Positions 1-6,556 are shown, numbered from the stretch's first letter. The stretch is 11,096 bases of DNA from Beijerinckiaceae bacterium (GCA_027311205.1 DAICZI010000024.1:1-11096), one strand, 5' to 3'. Translations and numbers: made by a program. The notes: generated by a model from the letters alone, not told the origin.

Positions 1-711
1 CGCCTTGTGCGCGCGTTGATGCAACTCGCCGCCGAAACGCCGTTCGAGCGCATCACCATCACGCAGATTTGCGAGGCAGCAGGCGTGTCGCTCGCCGGGT
101 TCCGAGAGTTTTTTCCCTCCAAGGGTGCGATTCTGGCGGCCTATTCACGCGGCATTGATTTGAAAGTGCTGAACCAGAATGGCCATGATCTTGATGACGA
201 ACCCGCCAAGGACCGGTTGTTTGATGTGCTGATGCGTCGCCTTGACGCCATGGCCCCCGATAAAGTGGCGCTGGAATCGATCAGCCGCTGGGCACGGCGC
301 GAGCCGCTCTCGGCTTTGGCGCTCAATCAGGTGGCGCTGAATTCCATGCGCTTCATGCTGGAAACCGCCGGGATTGATACTGAAGGCGGGCTGGGCGCGC
401 TGAAGCTGCAAGGCCTGGTGCTGGCGTGGACCCAGGTGCTGGATGTTTGGTTCAAGGACGACCGGCCGGGCCTCGATGCCACCATGGCGGCGCTGGACAA
501 GGCGCTGGAGCGCGGCGGCAGGCTGGTTAGCCATGCGGAAAACCTCGGCAAGCTCCTGGGTCCGCTGGAATTGATGGGCCGCACGCTGCACAACATGCGC
601 CACGACACGTCCAGCCGCATGCGCGAGCGCTGGCACCCGTCCAAATCCGATGAAGCCGCCGAGACTGGAAGCCAGGAGCGGAATCACCATGAACGGGATC
701 ACCATGCCTGA
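1..711 (+). CDS. TetR/AcrR-type transcriptional regulator, 5' end outside the window
   Basis: The frame is open from base 1, so the true start lies upstream; the GTG at 7 is internal. The 236 visible residues begin inside the N-terminal DNA-binding domain. Residues about 18-42 form a TetR-type helix-turn-helix: an Ile-Thr-Ile-Thr helix, then the AAGVS turn, then a recognition helix ending FFPSKG, which matches the usual Y-F-x-S-K-E corner of TetR proteins. Only some ten residues are probably missing. The rest is a helical, ligand/dimer-type C-terminal domain with a W-F-K-D-D ... T-M-A-A-L-D segment, somewhat like the end of the COQ9/TetR-fold family. I cannot name a ligand or target. The last ~20 codons (a His/Arg/Glu-rich tail) contain the ribosome binding site and start of csaA, so the two genes overlap by 23 bases and are probably co-transcribed. 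Confidence 0.85.
   Translation, partial: RLVRALMQLAAETPFERITITQICEAAGVSLAGFREFFPSKGAILAAYSRGIDLKVLNQNGHDLDDEPAKDRLFDVLMRRLDAMAPDKVALESISRWARREPLSALALNQVALNSMRFMLETAGIDTEGGLGALKLQGLVLAWTQVLDVWFKDDRPGLDATMAALDKALERGGRLVSHAENLGKLLGPLELMGRTLHNMRHDTSSRMRERWHPSKSDEAAETGSQERNHHERDHHA
674..678 (+). promoter_or_regulatory. csaA ribosome binding site (AGGAG) inside the upstream gene
   Basis: AGGAG lies 10 bases before the ATG at 689 and decides that start over the in-frame ATG at 650, which has no such site. A second candidate start at 704 is preceded only by GGGA. The site lies within the coding sequence of the TetR-type gene. Confidence 0.55.
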
Positions 712-1054
712 TGCTACCGAACTCACCGATTTTGCATCGTTCCTGAAAATCGACATCCGGGTTGGCACGATCATTGGCGTCGAGCCGTTTCCGCAGGCGC
801 GCAAACCTGCCTACAAGCTGACGATTGATTTTGGGCCGCATCTTGGAACCCGGCGTTCGTCGGCCCAGGTCACCGGCCACTATGCGCCCGAAACCTTGCT
901 GGGACGACAGGTTGCCGCCGTGGTCAATTTCCCGCCCCGGCAGATTGGCCCGTTCATGTCGGAAGTGCTGACGCTCGGTTTTCCGGATGCTGCGGGCGAG
1001 GTTGTTCTGATCCAGCCCAGCCAGGCAGTGCCTGATGGTGGCAGGCTGTTTTAA
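689..1054 (+). CDS. csaA: CsaA, tRNA-binding-domain (OB-fold) chaperone-like protein
   Basis: This 121-residue protein matches CsaA, a small cytoplasmic homodimer built from a single OB-fold tRNA-binding domain of the kind attached to methionyl- and phenylalanyl-tRNA synthetases. CsaA has been described as a tRNA-binding and protein-export-related chaperone. Visible family signatures are D-I-R-V-G-T-I (residues 22-28), A-R-K-P-A-Y-K-L (37-44), S-S-A-Q (58-61), and the hallmark run from F81 through P-P-R-Q-I-G-P-F-M-S-E-V-L (82-94). The protein ends in the usual G-G-R-L-F. Length is slightly above the ~110 residues typical of the family because of a short N-terminal extension. If translation begins at 704 instead, the protein is 116 residues. 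It overlaps the preceding regulator by 23 bases in another frame, suggesting translational coupling. Confidence 0.92.
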   Translation: MNGITMPDATELTDFASFLKIDIRVGTIIGVEPFPQARKPAYKLTIDFGPHLGTRRSSAQVTGHYAPETLLGRQVAAVVNFPPRQIGPFMSEVLTLGFPDAAGEVVLIQPSQAVPDGGRLF

Positions 1055-1073
1055 CGCAGAACAGGTGCTTCAT

Positions 1074-1096
1074 TTGCCTCTTGCAGCGAGAGGCAA
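1074..1096 (+). terminator. Hairpin after csaA, possible terminator without a T tract
   Basis: TTGCCTCT is followed 7 bases later by its exact reverse complement AGAGGCAA, and the stem can extend inward by a G-T and a G-C pair. It sits 20 bases after the csaA stop and 21 bases before the next start. No run of T follows on either strand, so termination is uncertain; it could instead be a processing or stabilising hairpin between csaA and the acetyltransferase gene. Confidence 0.4.
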
Positions 1097-1116
1097 TCCG
1101 GGCCTAAACTTGGGCC

Positions 1117-1623
1117 ATGGTAGCTGCACTCATCACCCTTCGCCCGGCGAGGCTCAGCGACTGCGACGACATCGCGCAGGTTCATGATGATGCATGGCGC
1201 GATGCCTATCGCGGCATTATCCCGGGCAAGGAACTGGAGCGCATGATTTCGCGCCGTGGGCCGCAATGGTGGCAGCAGGCCATCGAGCGGGGCTCGCGGC
1301 TGCTGGTGCTGGATTTTGATGATTCGATTGGTGGTTATGCCAGCTATGGCCGTAACCGCGTTCCTCGGCTGCCCTATGCCGGCGAAATCTTCGAATTGTA
1401 TCTGGCACCGGAATTTCAGGGCGTGGGTTTCGGGCGGCGGCTGTTTCGCGCGGTGCGGCGTGATCTGGCTGAATATGGCCTTGATTCGACACTGGTTTGG
1501 GCCCTTGCCGATAATGAGCGGGCGCTGGGTTTTTATCGGCATTTGGGCGGCCAGGTGCTGCATCAGGCCGAAGAAAGATTCGGCAGCGAAACGCGGGCGC
1601 GTGTCGCCTTTGGTTTTAGCTGA
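1117..1623 (+). CDS. GNAT-family N-acetyltransferase
   Basis: The 168-residue protein has the GCN5-related acetyltransferase layout: an N-terminal strand and helix (I-T-L-R-P-A-R-L-S-D, residues 6-15, then A-W-R-D-A-Y-R-G), and a central strand L-Y-L-A-P-E-F (94-100). This leads into the acetyl-CoA pyrophosphate loop Q-G-V-G-F-G (101-106), the Q/R-x-x-G-x-G/A signature. Motif B follows: V-W-A-L-A-D-N-E-R-A-L-G-F-Y (127-140), with N133 and Y140 at the usual positions, then R-H-L-G-G. It probably transfers an acetyl group from acetyl-CoA to an amine in the cytoplasm; the acceptor cannot be read from sequence. The start has no strong ribosome binding site (only a GGG stretch close to the ATG), but the first strand of the fold begins immediately, so this start fits. 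It lies 62 bases after csaA on the same strand. Confidence 0.88.
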   Translation: MVAALITLRPARLSDCDDIAQVHDDAWRDAYRGIIPGKELERMISRRGPQWWQQAIERGSRLLVLDFDDSIGGYASYGRNRVPRLPYAGEIFELYLAPEFQGVGFGRRLFRAVRRDLAEYGLDSTLVWALADNERALGFYRHLGGQVLHQAEERFGSETRARVAFGFS

Positions 1624-1717
1624 ATTTCACGAGTCCTTAAGTGCTTTGCCCGATGGTCATTGCGCCGCGTGGTGCTTTTGACGCATCTGGGCACGTTGTC
1701 TCGCTGGAGCCTGTATC

Positions 1718-2257
1718 ATGAATCTTGAAGCCGTATCCATCGGCAAGAACCCGCCGCACGATGTCAATGTCATCATCGAAGTGCCCATCGGCGGCGAGCC
1801 GATCAAATATGAGATGGACAAGGATTCTGGGGCGCTGATGGTTGACCGTTTTCTTTATACGGCCATGCGCTATCCGGGGAATTATGGGTTCATCCCGCAT
1901 ACGCTGTCGGAAGATGGCGATCCCTGCGATGTCATAGTCGCCAACACCCGCGCCATTGTGCCGGGGGCGATCATGAGCTGCCGGATTGTTGGCGTGATGC
2001 TGATGGAAGATGAGGCTGGCGGCGATGAAAAGCTGATTGCCGTGCCCTCGGCCAAGCTGACCAAGCGCTACGAGAATGTGCACAATTACACCGATTTGCC
2101 GCCGATCACACTGAAGCAGAGCGAGCATTTCTTTGAGCATTACAAGGATCTGGAACCCGGCAAATGGGTCAAGATCAGCCGCTGGGGCGACGCCGCCGAA
2201 GCACATCAAATGGTATTGAAAGGCATCGAGCGGGCCAAGGCTGCCAAGCTGCGCTGA
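1718..2257 (+). CDS. ppa: Inorganic pyrophosphatase, class I (soluble)
   Basis: This cytoplasmic Mg-dependent enzyme hydrolyses pyrophosphate to two phosphates, pulling nucleotide, tRNA-charging and other biosynthetic reactions forward. The 179 residues match the ~176-residue bacterial class I enzyme. The active-site residues known from E. coli PPase can all be placed with an offset of one: E21, K30, E32, R44, Y56 (in Y-P-G-N-Y-G-F-I-P), the metal-binding D66, D68 and D71 (D-G-D-P-C-D), D98, D103, K105, and Y142-K143. A GGAG ribosome binding site (1706-1709) lies 8 bases before the ATG. The gene has 94 bases of upstream spacer, enough for its own promoter, and ends before a strong hairpin terminator shared with the convergent amidohydrolase gene. 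Confidence 0.97.
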   Translation: MNLEAVSIGKNPPHDVNVIIEVPIGGEPIKYEMDKDSGALMVDRFLYTAMRYPGNYGFIPHTLSEDGDPCDVIVANTRAIVPGAIMSCRIVGVMLMEDEAGGDEKLIAVPSAKLTKRYENVHNYTDLPPITLKQSEHFFEHYKDLEPGKWVKISRWGDAAEAHQMVLKGIERAKAAKLR

Positions 2258-2263
2258 GCCAGC

Positions 2264-2295
2264 CAGACACGTCCGCCTCCAGACACGTCCGCCTC
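2264..2295. repeat. Perfect 16-bp tandem duplication
   Basis: The unit CAGACACGTCCGCCTC occurs twice head to tail (2264-2279 and 2280-2295) directly after the ppa stop codon. Two perfect copies with no spacer suggest a recent slippage duplication; no function is evident. Confidence 0.9.
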
Positions 2296-2318
2296 AAGGG
2301 CGAGCATATCCGAACCGG

Positions 2319-2355
2319 AACAATCCAGAGGTTTGCATAAAGCCTCCGGATTGTT
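2319..2355. terminator. Bidirectional hairpin terminator between ppa and the amidohydrolase gene
   Basis: AACAATCCAGAGG (2319-2331) pairs with CCTCCGGATTGTT (2343-2355), 12 of 13 positions matched, around an 11-base loop that can itself add a TTT/AAA pairing. The right arm is followed by a T-rich TTTGTT on the + strand, and the opposite strand continues TTGTTCC. It lies between convergent genes (ppa + and the M20 gene -), as expected for a rho-independent terminator serving both. Confidence 0.75.
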
Positions 2356-2364
2356 TGTTCAGCC

Positions 2365-2390
2365 GCGCCATGATGGCGCGGGTGCGCCAT
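2365..2390. repeat. Cluster of three alternating inverted 7-mers
   Basis: GCGCCAT (2365-2371), ATGGCGC (2373-2379) and GCGCCAT (2384-2390) lie in succession. The middle copy can pair with either flank: with the left over an extended 8-bp stem with a TGA loop, or with the right over a 7-bp stem with a GGGT loop. The cluster is 16 bases beyond the amidohydrolase stop codon on the - strand, between that gene and the shared terminator. It could be an additional terminator, a 3'-end stabiliser or a protein site. Confidence 0.6.
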
Positions 2391-2405
2391 CAACGGCGTC
2401 GATCA

Positions 2406-3578
2406 TCACGCACGCGCCGGCATGGCGGTTTCGACCAGCCGCGCCCAATAGCTCATGCCAAGCGGCGAGATTTCATCGTTGAAATCATAGGCCGGATGGT
2501 GCAGTCCGGCGGTATTGCCCGCACCAATGAAGATAAACGCGCCGGGCCGTGCCTCGAGCATGTAGGAAAAATCTTCCGCGCCCATCAGCGGCATGATGTC
2601 ATCCATCACCCGTTCCTTGCCAGCCACCTGGCGCGCGACGCCGACGGCAAAGTCAGTTGGCGAATCGTGGTTGACGGTAACCGGATAGCCATCGCTGATT
2701 TCAACGGTTGCCTTTGCGCCGTGCAGAGCCGCTATGCCCTCGGCAATTTCCTTGACGCGCTTGGCCACGTAAACGCGCGTATCCGCCTTCAGCGTGCGGA
2801 TCGTGCCACAAAGATGCGCCGTCTGCGGGATGACATTATGCGTGTCGCCAGCCCGGAACATGGTCGTGGAGACCACGCAGGAATCGAGCGGGTCGATGTT
2901 GCGCGCTACGATCGTTTGCAACGCCTGCACAATCTGGGAGCCGATGACGATCGGATCAATGGCCTGATGTGGCATGGCGGCATGCGAACCGCGCCCTGTG
3001 ATGTGAATGTCATAGGTATCGGCGGCGGCCATGATCGGCCCCTTGCGGATGGCGAAGGCCCCCACGGGAAGGCCGGGCGCATTGTGCATGCCAAAAACCT
3101 CGGCAATGCCGAAGCGCTCCATCATGCCGTCGTTGACCATTTCCCGGCCCCCGCCGCCGCCCTCTTCGGCAGGCTGGAAAATCACAATCGCCGTGCCGTC
3201 AAAATTGCGGGTTTCGGCGAGATAGCGCGCCGCGCCGAGCAGCATGGCGGTGTGGCCATCATGGCCGCAGGCGTGCATTTTGCCGGGGGTTTTCGAGGCG
3301 TAGTCAACACCCGTTGTCTCGAGAATCGGCAGCGCGTCCATGTCGGCGCGCAGGCCAATGACTTTTCCTGAGGCAGTTTGTCGGCCCTTGATAACCCCGA
3401 CGACGCCGGTGCGGCCAATGCCTTCCACCACCTCATCGCAGCCGAAGGAGCGGAGCTTGTCAGCGACAATGCCCGCCGTGCGGTTGACATCAAACAACAG
3501 CTCGGGATGCTCGTGCAAATCCCTGCGCCAGGCTTTGACATCATCGGCAAATTCCGCAATCCGATTGATTATCGGCAT
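2406..3578 (-). CDS. M20-family metallo-aminoacylase/amidohydrolase (hippurate hydrolase-like)
   Basis: The 390-residue protein is a zinc-type amidohydrolase of peptidase family M20 (M20D branch), cytoplasmic, cleaving the amide bond of N-acyl amino acids or related conjugates. Visible motifs: L-R-A-D-M-D-A-L-P (76-84); the metal-site A-C-G-H-D-G-H (103-109); the catalytic/metal E-E pair (138-139) in F-Q-P-A-E-E-G; H165 in M-H-N; the dimerisation-domain segment G-R-G-S-H-A-A-M-P-H (195-204) with H199; G-A-E-D-F (333-337); and H361 in the terminal H-H-P-A-Y-D-F. Together these give a complete active site. Hippurate hydrolase, aminoacylase and auxin-conjugate hydrolase all share these motifs, so the substrate stays open. 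The start at 3578 is chosen because AAAGG (3586-3590) lies 7 bases upstream and the family homology begins there; the frame itself is open farther upstream. It is the last gene before the convergent terminator. Confidence 0.92.
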   Translation of the reverse strand: MPIINRIAEFADDVKAWRRDLHEHPELLFDVNRTAGIVADKLRSFGCDEVVEGIGRTGVVGVIKGRQTASGKVIGLRADMDALPILETTGVDYASKTPGKMHACGHDGHTAMLLGAARYLAETRNFDGTAIVIFQPAEEGGGGGREMVNDGMMERFGIAEVFGMHNAPGLPVGAFAIRKGPIMAAADTYDIHITGRGSHAAMPHQAIDPIVIGSQIVQALQTIVARNIDPLDSCVVSTTMFRAGDTHNVIPQTAHLCGTIRTLKADTRVYVAKRVKEIAEGIAALHGAKATVEISDGYPVTVNHDSPTDFAVGVARQVAGKERVMDDIMPLMGAEDFSYMLEARPGAFIFIGAGNTAGLHHPAYDFNDEISPLGMSYWARLVETAMPARA

Positions 3579-3692
3579 AGCTGCACCTTTATTTGAGCCA
3601 CTTGGAAGGACGAAATCCCAAGCGCACAATTGAACAGAGTTTGCCGCCAACTGCAAGCAGCAACACGCCATGGCCATGCTTTTCTGCCTGCT

Positions 3693-4637
3693 TTAGTCAA
3701 ACAGGCTGGAAACGCTTTCCTCGCTGGCAATGCGGCTGATGGCTTCGCTGATCAGCTTTGAAATCGACAGGACGCGGATATTGTGCGCCACCCGCACCGC
3801 CTCGGTGGCGCTGATCGTGTCAGTGACCACGAGATTTTTCAGTCGCGAGGCGCTGATGCGCGCCACCGCGCCACCCGACAGCACGCCATGCGTGATATAG
3901 GCCGAGACATCGAGCGCGCCCGCCGCCAGCAAGGCATCGGCAGCGTTGCAAAGGGTGCCGCCCGAATCGACGATGTCGTCAAGCAGAATGCAGTTCTTGC
4001 CGCGCACATCGCCGATGATGTTCATGACTTCGGATTCACCCGCCCGCTCGCGGCGCTTGTCCACAATGGCGAGGGGTGCATCAATGCGCTTGGCAAGCGC
4101 CCGTGCCCGCACCACGCCGCCGACATCAGGCGACACCACCATCACCTGACGCAGATCATTATTCTCGCGGACATCGCGCACGATCGCCGGAGCCGAGAAC
4201 AGATTGTCGGTGGGGATATCAAAAAAGCCCTGAATCTGGTCGGCGTGCAGATCGACCGTGAGAATGCGATCAACGCCCGCGCGGCTGATCAGATTTGCCA
4301 CCAGCTTGGCCGAGATCGGCGTGCGGGGGCCAGCTTTGCGATCCTGCCTGGCATAACCGAAATAGGGTATGACGGCGGTAATCCGGCGCGCCGAGGCGCG
4401 GCGCAGCGCGTCGGTCATGATCAGCAGTTCCATGATGTGATCATTGGTGGGAAACGACGTCGATTGAATGATAAACGTGTCGCGCCCGCGCACATTTTCG
4501 AGGATTTCGACAAAAATCTCCATGTCGGCGAAGCGGCGCACATGGCAGCGCGTCAGCGGCTGGCCGAGATGCGCAGCAATGGCTTCAGCCAATGGATGGT
4601 TGGAATTGCCCGCAAGAAGCTTCATGTCGCCATTCAT
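3693..4637 (-). CDS. prs: Ribose-phosphate pyrophosphokinase (PRPP synthetase)
   Basis: This cytoplasmic enzyme transfers the pyrophosphoryl group of ATP to ribose 5-phosphate, making PRPP for purine, pyrimidine, histidine, tryptophan and NAD synthesis. The 314 residues match the ~310-residue class I enzyme. Visible signatures: G-N-S-N (10-13), R-R-F-A-D-M-E (34-40), the ATP-binding [10 protein letters not shown] (91-100), [12 protein letters not shown] (128-139), S-P-D-V-G-G (169-174), and the PRPP-binding loop D-D-I-V-D-S-G-G-T (220-228). The C-terminus S-L-F-D is typical of alphaproteobacterial Prs. A GAGG (4646-4649) lies 8 bases before the ATG at 4637, so I chose that start; the family-conserved Met at 4625 would give 310 residues. 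The gene is transcribed away from the lipoprotein gene's 3' end, with 135 bases between them that probably carry its promoter. Confidence 0.96.
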   Translation of the reverse strand: MNGDMKLLAGNSNHPLAEAIAAHLGQPLTRCHVRRFADMEIFVEILENVRGRDTFIIQSTSFPTNDHIMELLIMTDALRRASARRITAVIPYFGYARQDRKAGPRTPISAKLVANLISRAGVDRILTVDLHADQIQGFFDIPTDNLFSAPAIVRDVRENNDLRQVMVVSPDVGGVVRARALAKRIDAPLAIVDKRRERAGESEVMNIIGDVRGKNCILLDDIVDSGGTLCNAADALLAAGALDVSAYITHGVLSGGAVARISASRLKNLVVTDTISATEAVRVAHNIRVLSISKLISEAISRIASEESVSSLFD

Positions 4638-4772
4638 CGCCAACGCCTCATACCCACCCTCACGAGGAGCAGGCCAAATGGTTCATATATGAGCGGTGCT
4701 TAGCAGGCCCGGTTGCAACGCACAATATGACAAAGTCGTGACGGGCGCGCCGTCCACGGCTAACTGTGTGCC
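4638..4772 (-). promoter_or_regulatory. Spacer upstream of prs, likely promoter region
   Basis: No coding signal is seen. The prs ribosome binding site GAGG is at 4646-4649. An AT-rich perfect palindrome, TCATATATGA (4683-4692), could belong to a promoter or operator about 50 bases before the start, but I see no convincing paired -35/-10 boxes. Confidence 0.35.
4740..4754 (-). terminator. Weak hairpin after the lipoprotein gene
   Basis: On the - strand GACGG and CCGTC flank a 5-base loop, 18 bases after the lipoprotein stop codon. A partly T-rich stretch (CTTTGTC) follows a few bases later. The stem is short, so this is only a possible terminator for the lipoprotein gene. Confidence 0.3.
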
Positions 4773-5354
4773 TCATTGCGGGCTGGCCAAAGCGATCTGG
4801 TTCAGCGGCGCGCCCGCCATGGCCACTGCGGCTGCCGCAGGTGTTGGCACGGTCTCGCGCTGCACCAGAAACGCCGCCAGGTCATTGGCGGTGCTGTTGG
4901 CGAGTGCTGCCAGCGTGGCCTGATCGAGCCCGGTTTTGGCTTCCTGCTGATCCTCGATATGAGTAACGAGCCTGTGTGATGCGTCGTAAACATCGACAAC
5001 GCTGGTCACTCTGGCGTCATCACTGTCCTGGTCGGTCGAAATATAGCCTTTGGCCAGGAGAGTGTCGGCTGATGCGGCTTGCGCGTTCGCATCGCTCAAA
5101 ACAATGCCGTGGGCTTTGGCGGCATCGGCGAAAAGGGCTGGGAAGGCGGCGACAGAGCTGCTTGTCGTAAAACTGGCAAGCCCAATGGTCGCGCCATGCG
5201 CATCTGCCACAGCTTCAGCCTGGCTCGCCGGCGGGCTACTGGCACCGGCGACCGTCCCCAATGTACCGGTGGCGCATCCGGCCAGCGGCAGGAGCAGCAC
5301 CGCAAAGCGGATCAGCCCGGCCCATCCGACCGGCTTGATAGGAATTGAAGCCAT
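4773..5354 (-). CDS. Putative lipoprotein of unknown function
   Basis: I do not recognise the family. The 193-residue protein begins with a lipoprotein signal: a short N-region with K7 and R16, a hydrophobic core (F-A-V-L-L-L-P), and a lipobox L-A-G-C (24-27) with Cys27 as the expected lipidation site after signal peptidase II cleavage. The residues after Cys27 (A, T, G) lack an Asp at +2, so outer-membrane sorting is more likely than inner-membrane retention if the E. coli rule applies. The mature part is Ala-rich and polar with no Cys, mixing helical stretches with a central segment (S-V-V-D-V-Y-D-A-S-H-R-L-V-T) that looks like beta strands. The C-terminus is Ala/Pro-rich and low in complexity. 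The ATG at 5354 puts the signal peptide at a normal length; a GTG four codons upstream is possible. It is divergent from the peptidyl-prolyl isomerase gene. Confidence 0.75.
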   Translation of the reverse strand: MASIPIKPVGWAGLIRFAVLLLPLAGCATGTLGTVAGASSPPASQAEAVADAHGATIGLASFTTSSSVAAFPALFADAAKAHGIVLSDANAQAASADTLLAKGYISTDQDSDDARVTSVVDVYDASHRLVTHIEDQQEAKTGLDQATLAALANSTANDLAAFLVQRETVPTPAAAAVAMAGAPLNQIALASPQ

Positions 5355-5618
5355 GAAAACACTCACGAATGATCAGCCCGACAAGTCCGCAACGCGCTAA
5401 AGACCGCGCAGCCATGCTGTGGCATCAGGCGCGCGAATGCAAGTTGCATCTGTCGGGGTCAACAGGAAAAACCGGCCCGCAAGGCATGGCGGGTGGCATA
5501 TTCTGAAAGAAGCATGGCGCTGCGGCCTTGCAGGCCAGGGCTATTTGCGCGATGTTGCGCCCGCTTTGCGCCTTCCGGGAACCGGGCAGGCCGTGTCGGT
5601 ATTCTGGAGATGGTACGG
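5355..5618. promoter_or_regulatory. Divergent intergenic region between lipoprotein and PPIase genes
   Basis: This 264-base spacer should carry promoters for both divergent genes. I see no convincing gene in it; the open frame leading into the PPIase is a read-through without homology. The visible elements are an inverted repeat, ATGCAA-G-TTGCAT (5437-5449), a TATTCT that could be a -10 box for the + strand near 5500 (no good -35 match upstream), and the GGAG ribosome binding site of the PPIase gene at 5606-5609. Confidence 0.4.
5437..5449. repeat. Inverted repeat, possible operator
   Basis: ATGCAA and TTGCAT flank a single central G, giving a 13-base perfect dyad in the divergent promoter region. 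Its size and position fit a binding site for a dimeric regulator; no regulator can be assigned. Confidence 0.35.
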
Positions 5619-6512
5619 ATGAAAACAGTTCAGCATGTGCGGTTGATGGGTTTGGCAGCCGTGATGGCAGCCACGATGGCGTGGCCAGCGTTGGCGCAGA
5701 CAGTGGCCACCGTAGATGGCAAGGTTATCACGCAAGATGAGCTCAAGCTCGCTGAAAGCCAGCTTTCCGGGCAGATATCACCGCAATTGCAAGGGCCGGC
5801 GCGCGATGCCTATGTGCTGGATTATTTGATTGATTTGCAACTGGTCGCCAACAAGGCTGAGGCCGAAAAGGTGCCGGCCACACCCAAATTCCAGACCGAA
5901 CTGCATTTGCTGAAAAACAAGCTGCTGATGCAATCGGTGATGGCGGATCTCGCCAAGACCGCCGTGACGCCGGCCGCCATTCAGGCGACCTATGATTCGG
6001 TGAAGGCCAAGCAGCCGCCGCAGGAAGAGATCCACGCGCGCCACATCTTGGTGAAGACCGAAGCTGAGGCGGAGGCGGTCGAAAAGCGGCTGAAGGCTGG
6101 CGAGGATTTCGTCAAGGTCGCCACCGATGTGTCGATCGACAAAAGCGCGCCGGGTGGCGATCTTGGCTGGTTCACCAAGGACAAGATGGTGCCGGCCTTC
6201 TCCGCTGTGGCGTTCAAGCTGAAGCCCGGGGAAGTTTCGGCTCCAGTCCATACGCAGTTTGGCTGGCATGTGATCAAGCTGGAAGGCACGCGCAACAAGC
6301 CGTTCCCGCCGCTGGCCCAGGTCAAGGCGCAGGTGAGCAATTTCGTGTTGCAACAGGCACAGGCCAAGATGATCCGCGATCTGCGCAAGAACGCCAAAAT
6401 CGTCAACAGCCTGCCGACGCCAGCGCCAACGGCCCCGGCAGCGGCACCCGCCGCGACGCCAGCCAAACCGGCTGCACCCACTGCTGCACCGGCTGCACCC
6501 GCAGCAAAATAG
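5619..6512 (+). CDS. Periplasmic parvulin-type peptidyl-prolyl cis-trans isomerase (PpiC/SurA-like)
   Basis: The 297-residue protein catalyses proline cis-trans isomerisation and probably helps fold exported and outer-membrane proteins. A Sec signal peptide (residues 1-26, R8 then a hydrophobic core, ending A-L-A before Q27) sends it to the periplasm. Residues about 28-135 form a helical SurA-N-like chaperone domain beginning with V-A-T-V-D-G-K-V-I-T. The parvulin domain spans about 138-224: I-H-A-R-H-I-L-V-K (138-146), G-E-D-F (161-164), S-A-P-G-G-D-L-G-W-F (176-185), V-P-A-F (191-194), and F-G-W-H-V-I-K (214-220) with the conserved His. After a closing helix the protein ends in a ~33-residue Ala/Pro/Thr tail. 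The start is set by GGAG at 5606-5609, 9 bases upstream, and by the signal peptide; the longer frame from 5493 has neither. The lipoprotein gene next to it is also an envelope gene. Confidence 0.93.
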   Translation: MKTVQHVRLMGLAAVMAATMAWPALAQTVATVDGKVITQDELKLAESQLSGQISPQLQGPARDAYVLDYLIDLQLVANKAEAEKVPATPKFQTELHLLKNKLLMQSVMADLAKTAVTPAAIQATYDSVKAKQPPQEEIHARHILVKTEAEAEAVEKRLKAGEDFVKVATDVSIDKSAPGGDLGWFTKDKMVPAFSAVAFKLKPGEVSAPVHTQFGWHVIKLEGTRNKPFPPLAQVKAQVSNFVLQQAQAKMIRDLRKNAKIVNSLPTPAPTAPAAAPAATPAKPAAPTAAPAAPAAK

Positions 6513-6528
6513 GCTTTCGCGACTACGT

Positions 6529-6556
6529 CTTCGCCCTGGCCACACCCAGGGCGAAG
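6529..6556. terminator. Perfect 11-bp hairpin between convergent PPIase and EF-G-like genes
   Basis: CTTCGCCCTGG (6529-6539) and CCAGGGCGAAG (6546-6556) are exact reverse complements around a 6-base loop, 16 bases after the PPIase stop. No T run follows on either strand, so it is a terminator-like or 3'-end-protecting hairpin. A weaker 6-bp hairpin (CCTGTG/CACAGG, 6597-6615) lies nearer the EF-G-like gene's end. Confidence 0.55.

Noticed and set aside
1051..1563. Open frame of 170 codons antisense to the GNAT gene
   Set aside because: The + strand protein has clear acetyltransferase motifs; the antisense product has no recognisable feature.
2264..2295. Possible start of a CRISPR array or att site
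   Set aside because: Only two units, no spacer between them, and no cas, integrase or tRNA gene nearby; a simple tandem duplication fits better.
2355..3371. Long open frame (338 codons) on the + strand opposite the M20 amidohydrolase
   Set aside because: It is antisense to a gene with a complete set of family motifs, its product is rich in His/Arg with no recognisable domain, and GC-rich codon bias commonly opens the opposite strand.
3669..3678. CATGGCCATG palindrome near the end of prs
   Set aside because: A similar GGCCATGGCCATG string recurs after the PPIase gene (around 6583-6596), but the motif is short, GC-biased and in no consistent context; likely chance.
3783..4703. Long open frame (306 codons) on the + strand opposite prs
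   Set aside because: Fully antisense to an unmistakable PRPP synthetase; no domain, no ribosome binding site that stands out.
5493..5618. N-terminal extension of the PPIase to the ATG at 5493
   Set aside because: The extra 42 residues have no homology and would place the signal peptide internally; the ATG at 5619 has a GGAG ribosome binding site and a proper signal peptide.
5778..6545. Open frame of 255 codons on the - strand opposite the PPIase
   Set aside because: Shadow of the PPIase gene; the Arg/Cys/Gly-rich N-terminus is simply the reverse of the Ala/Pro tail codons.
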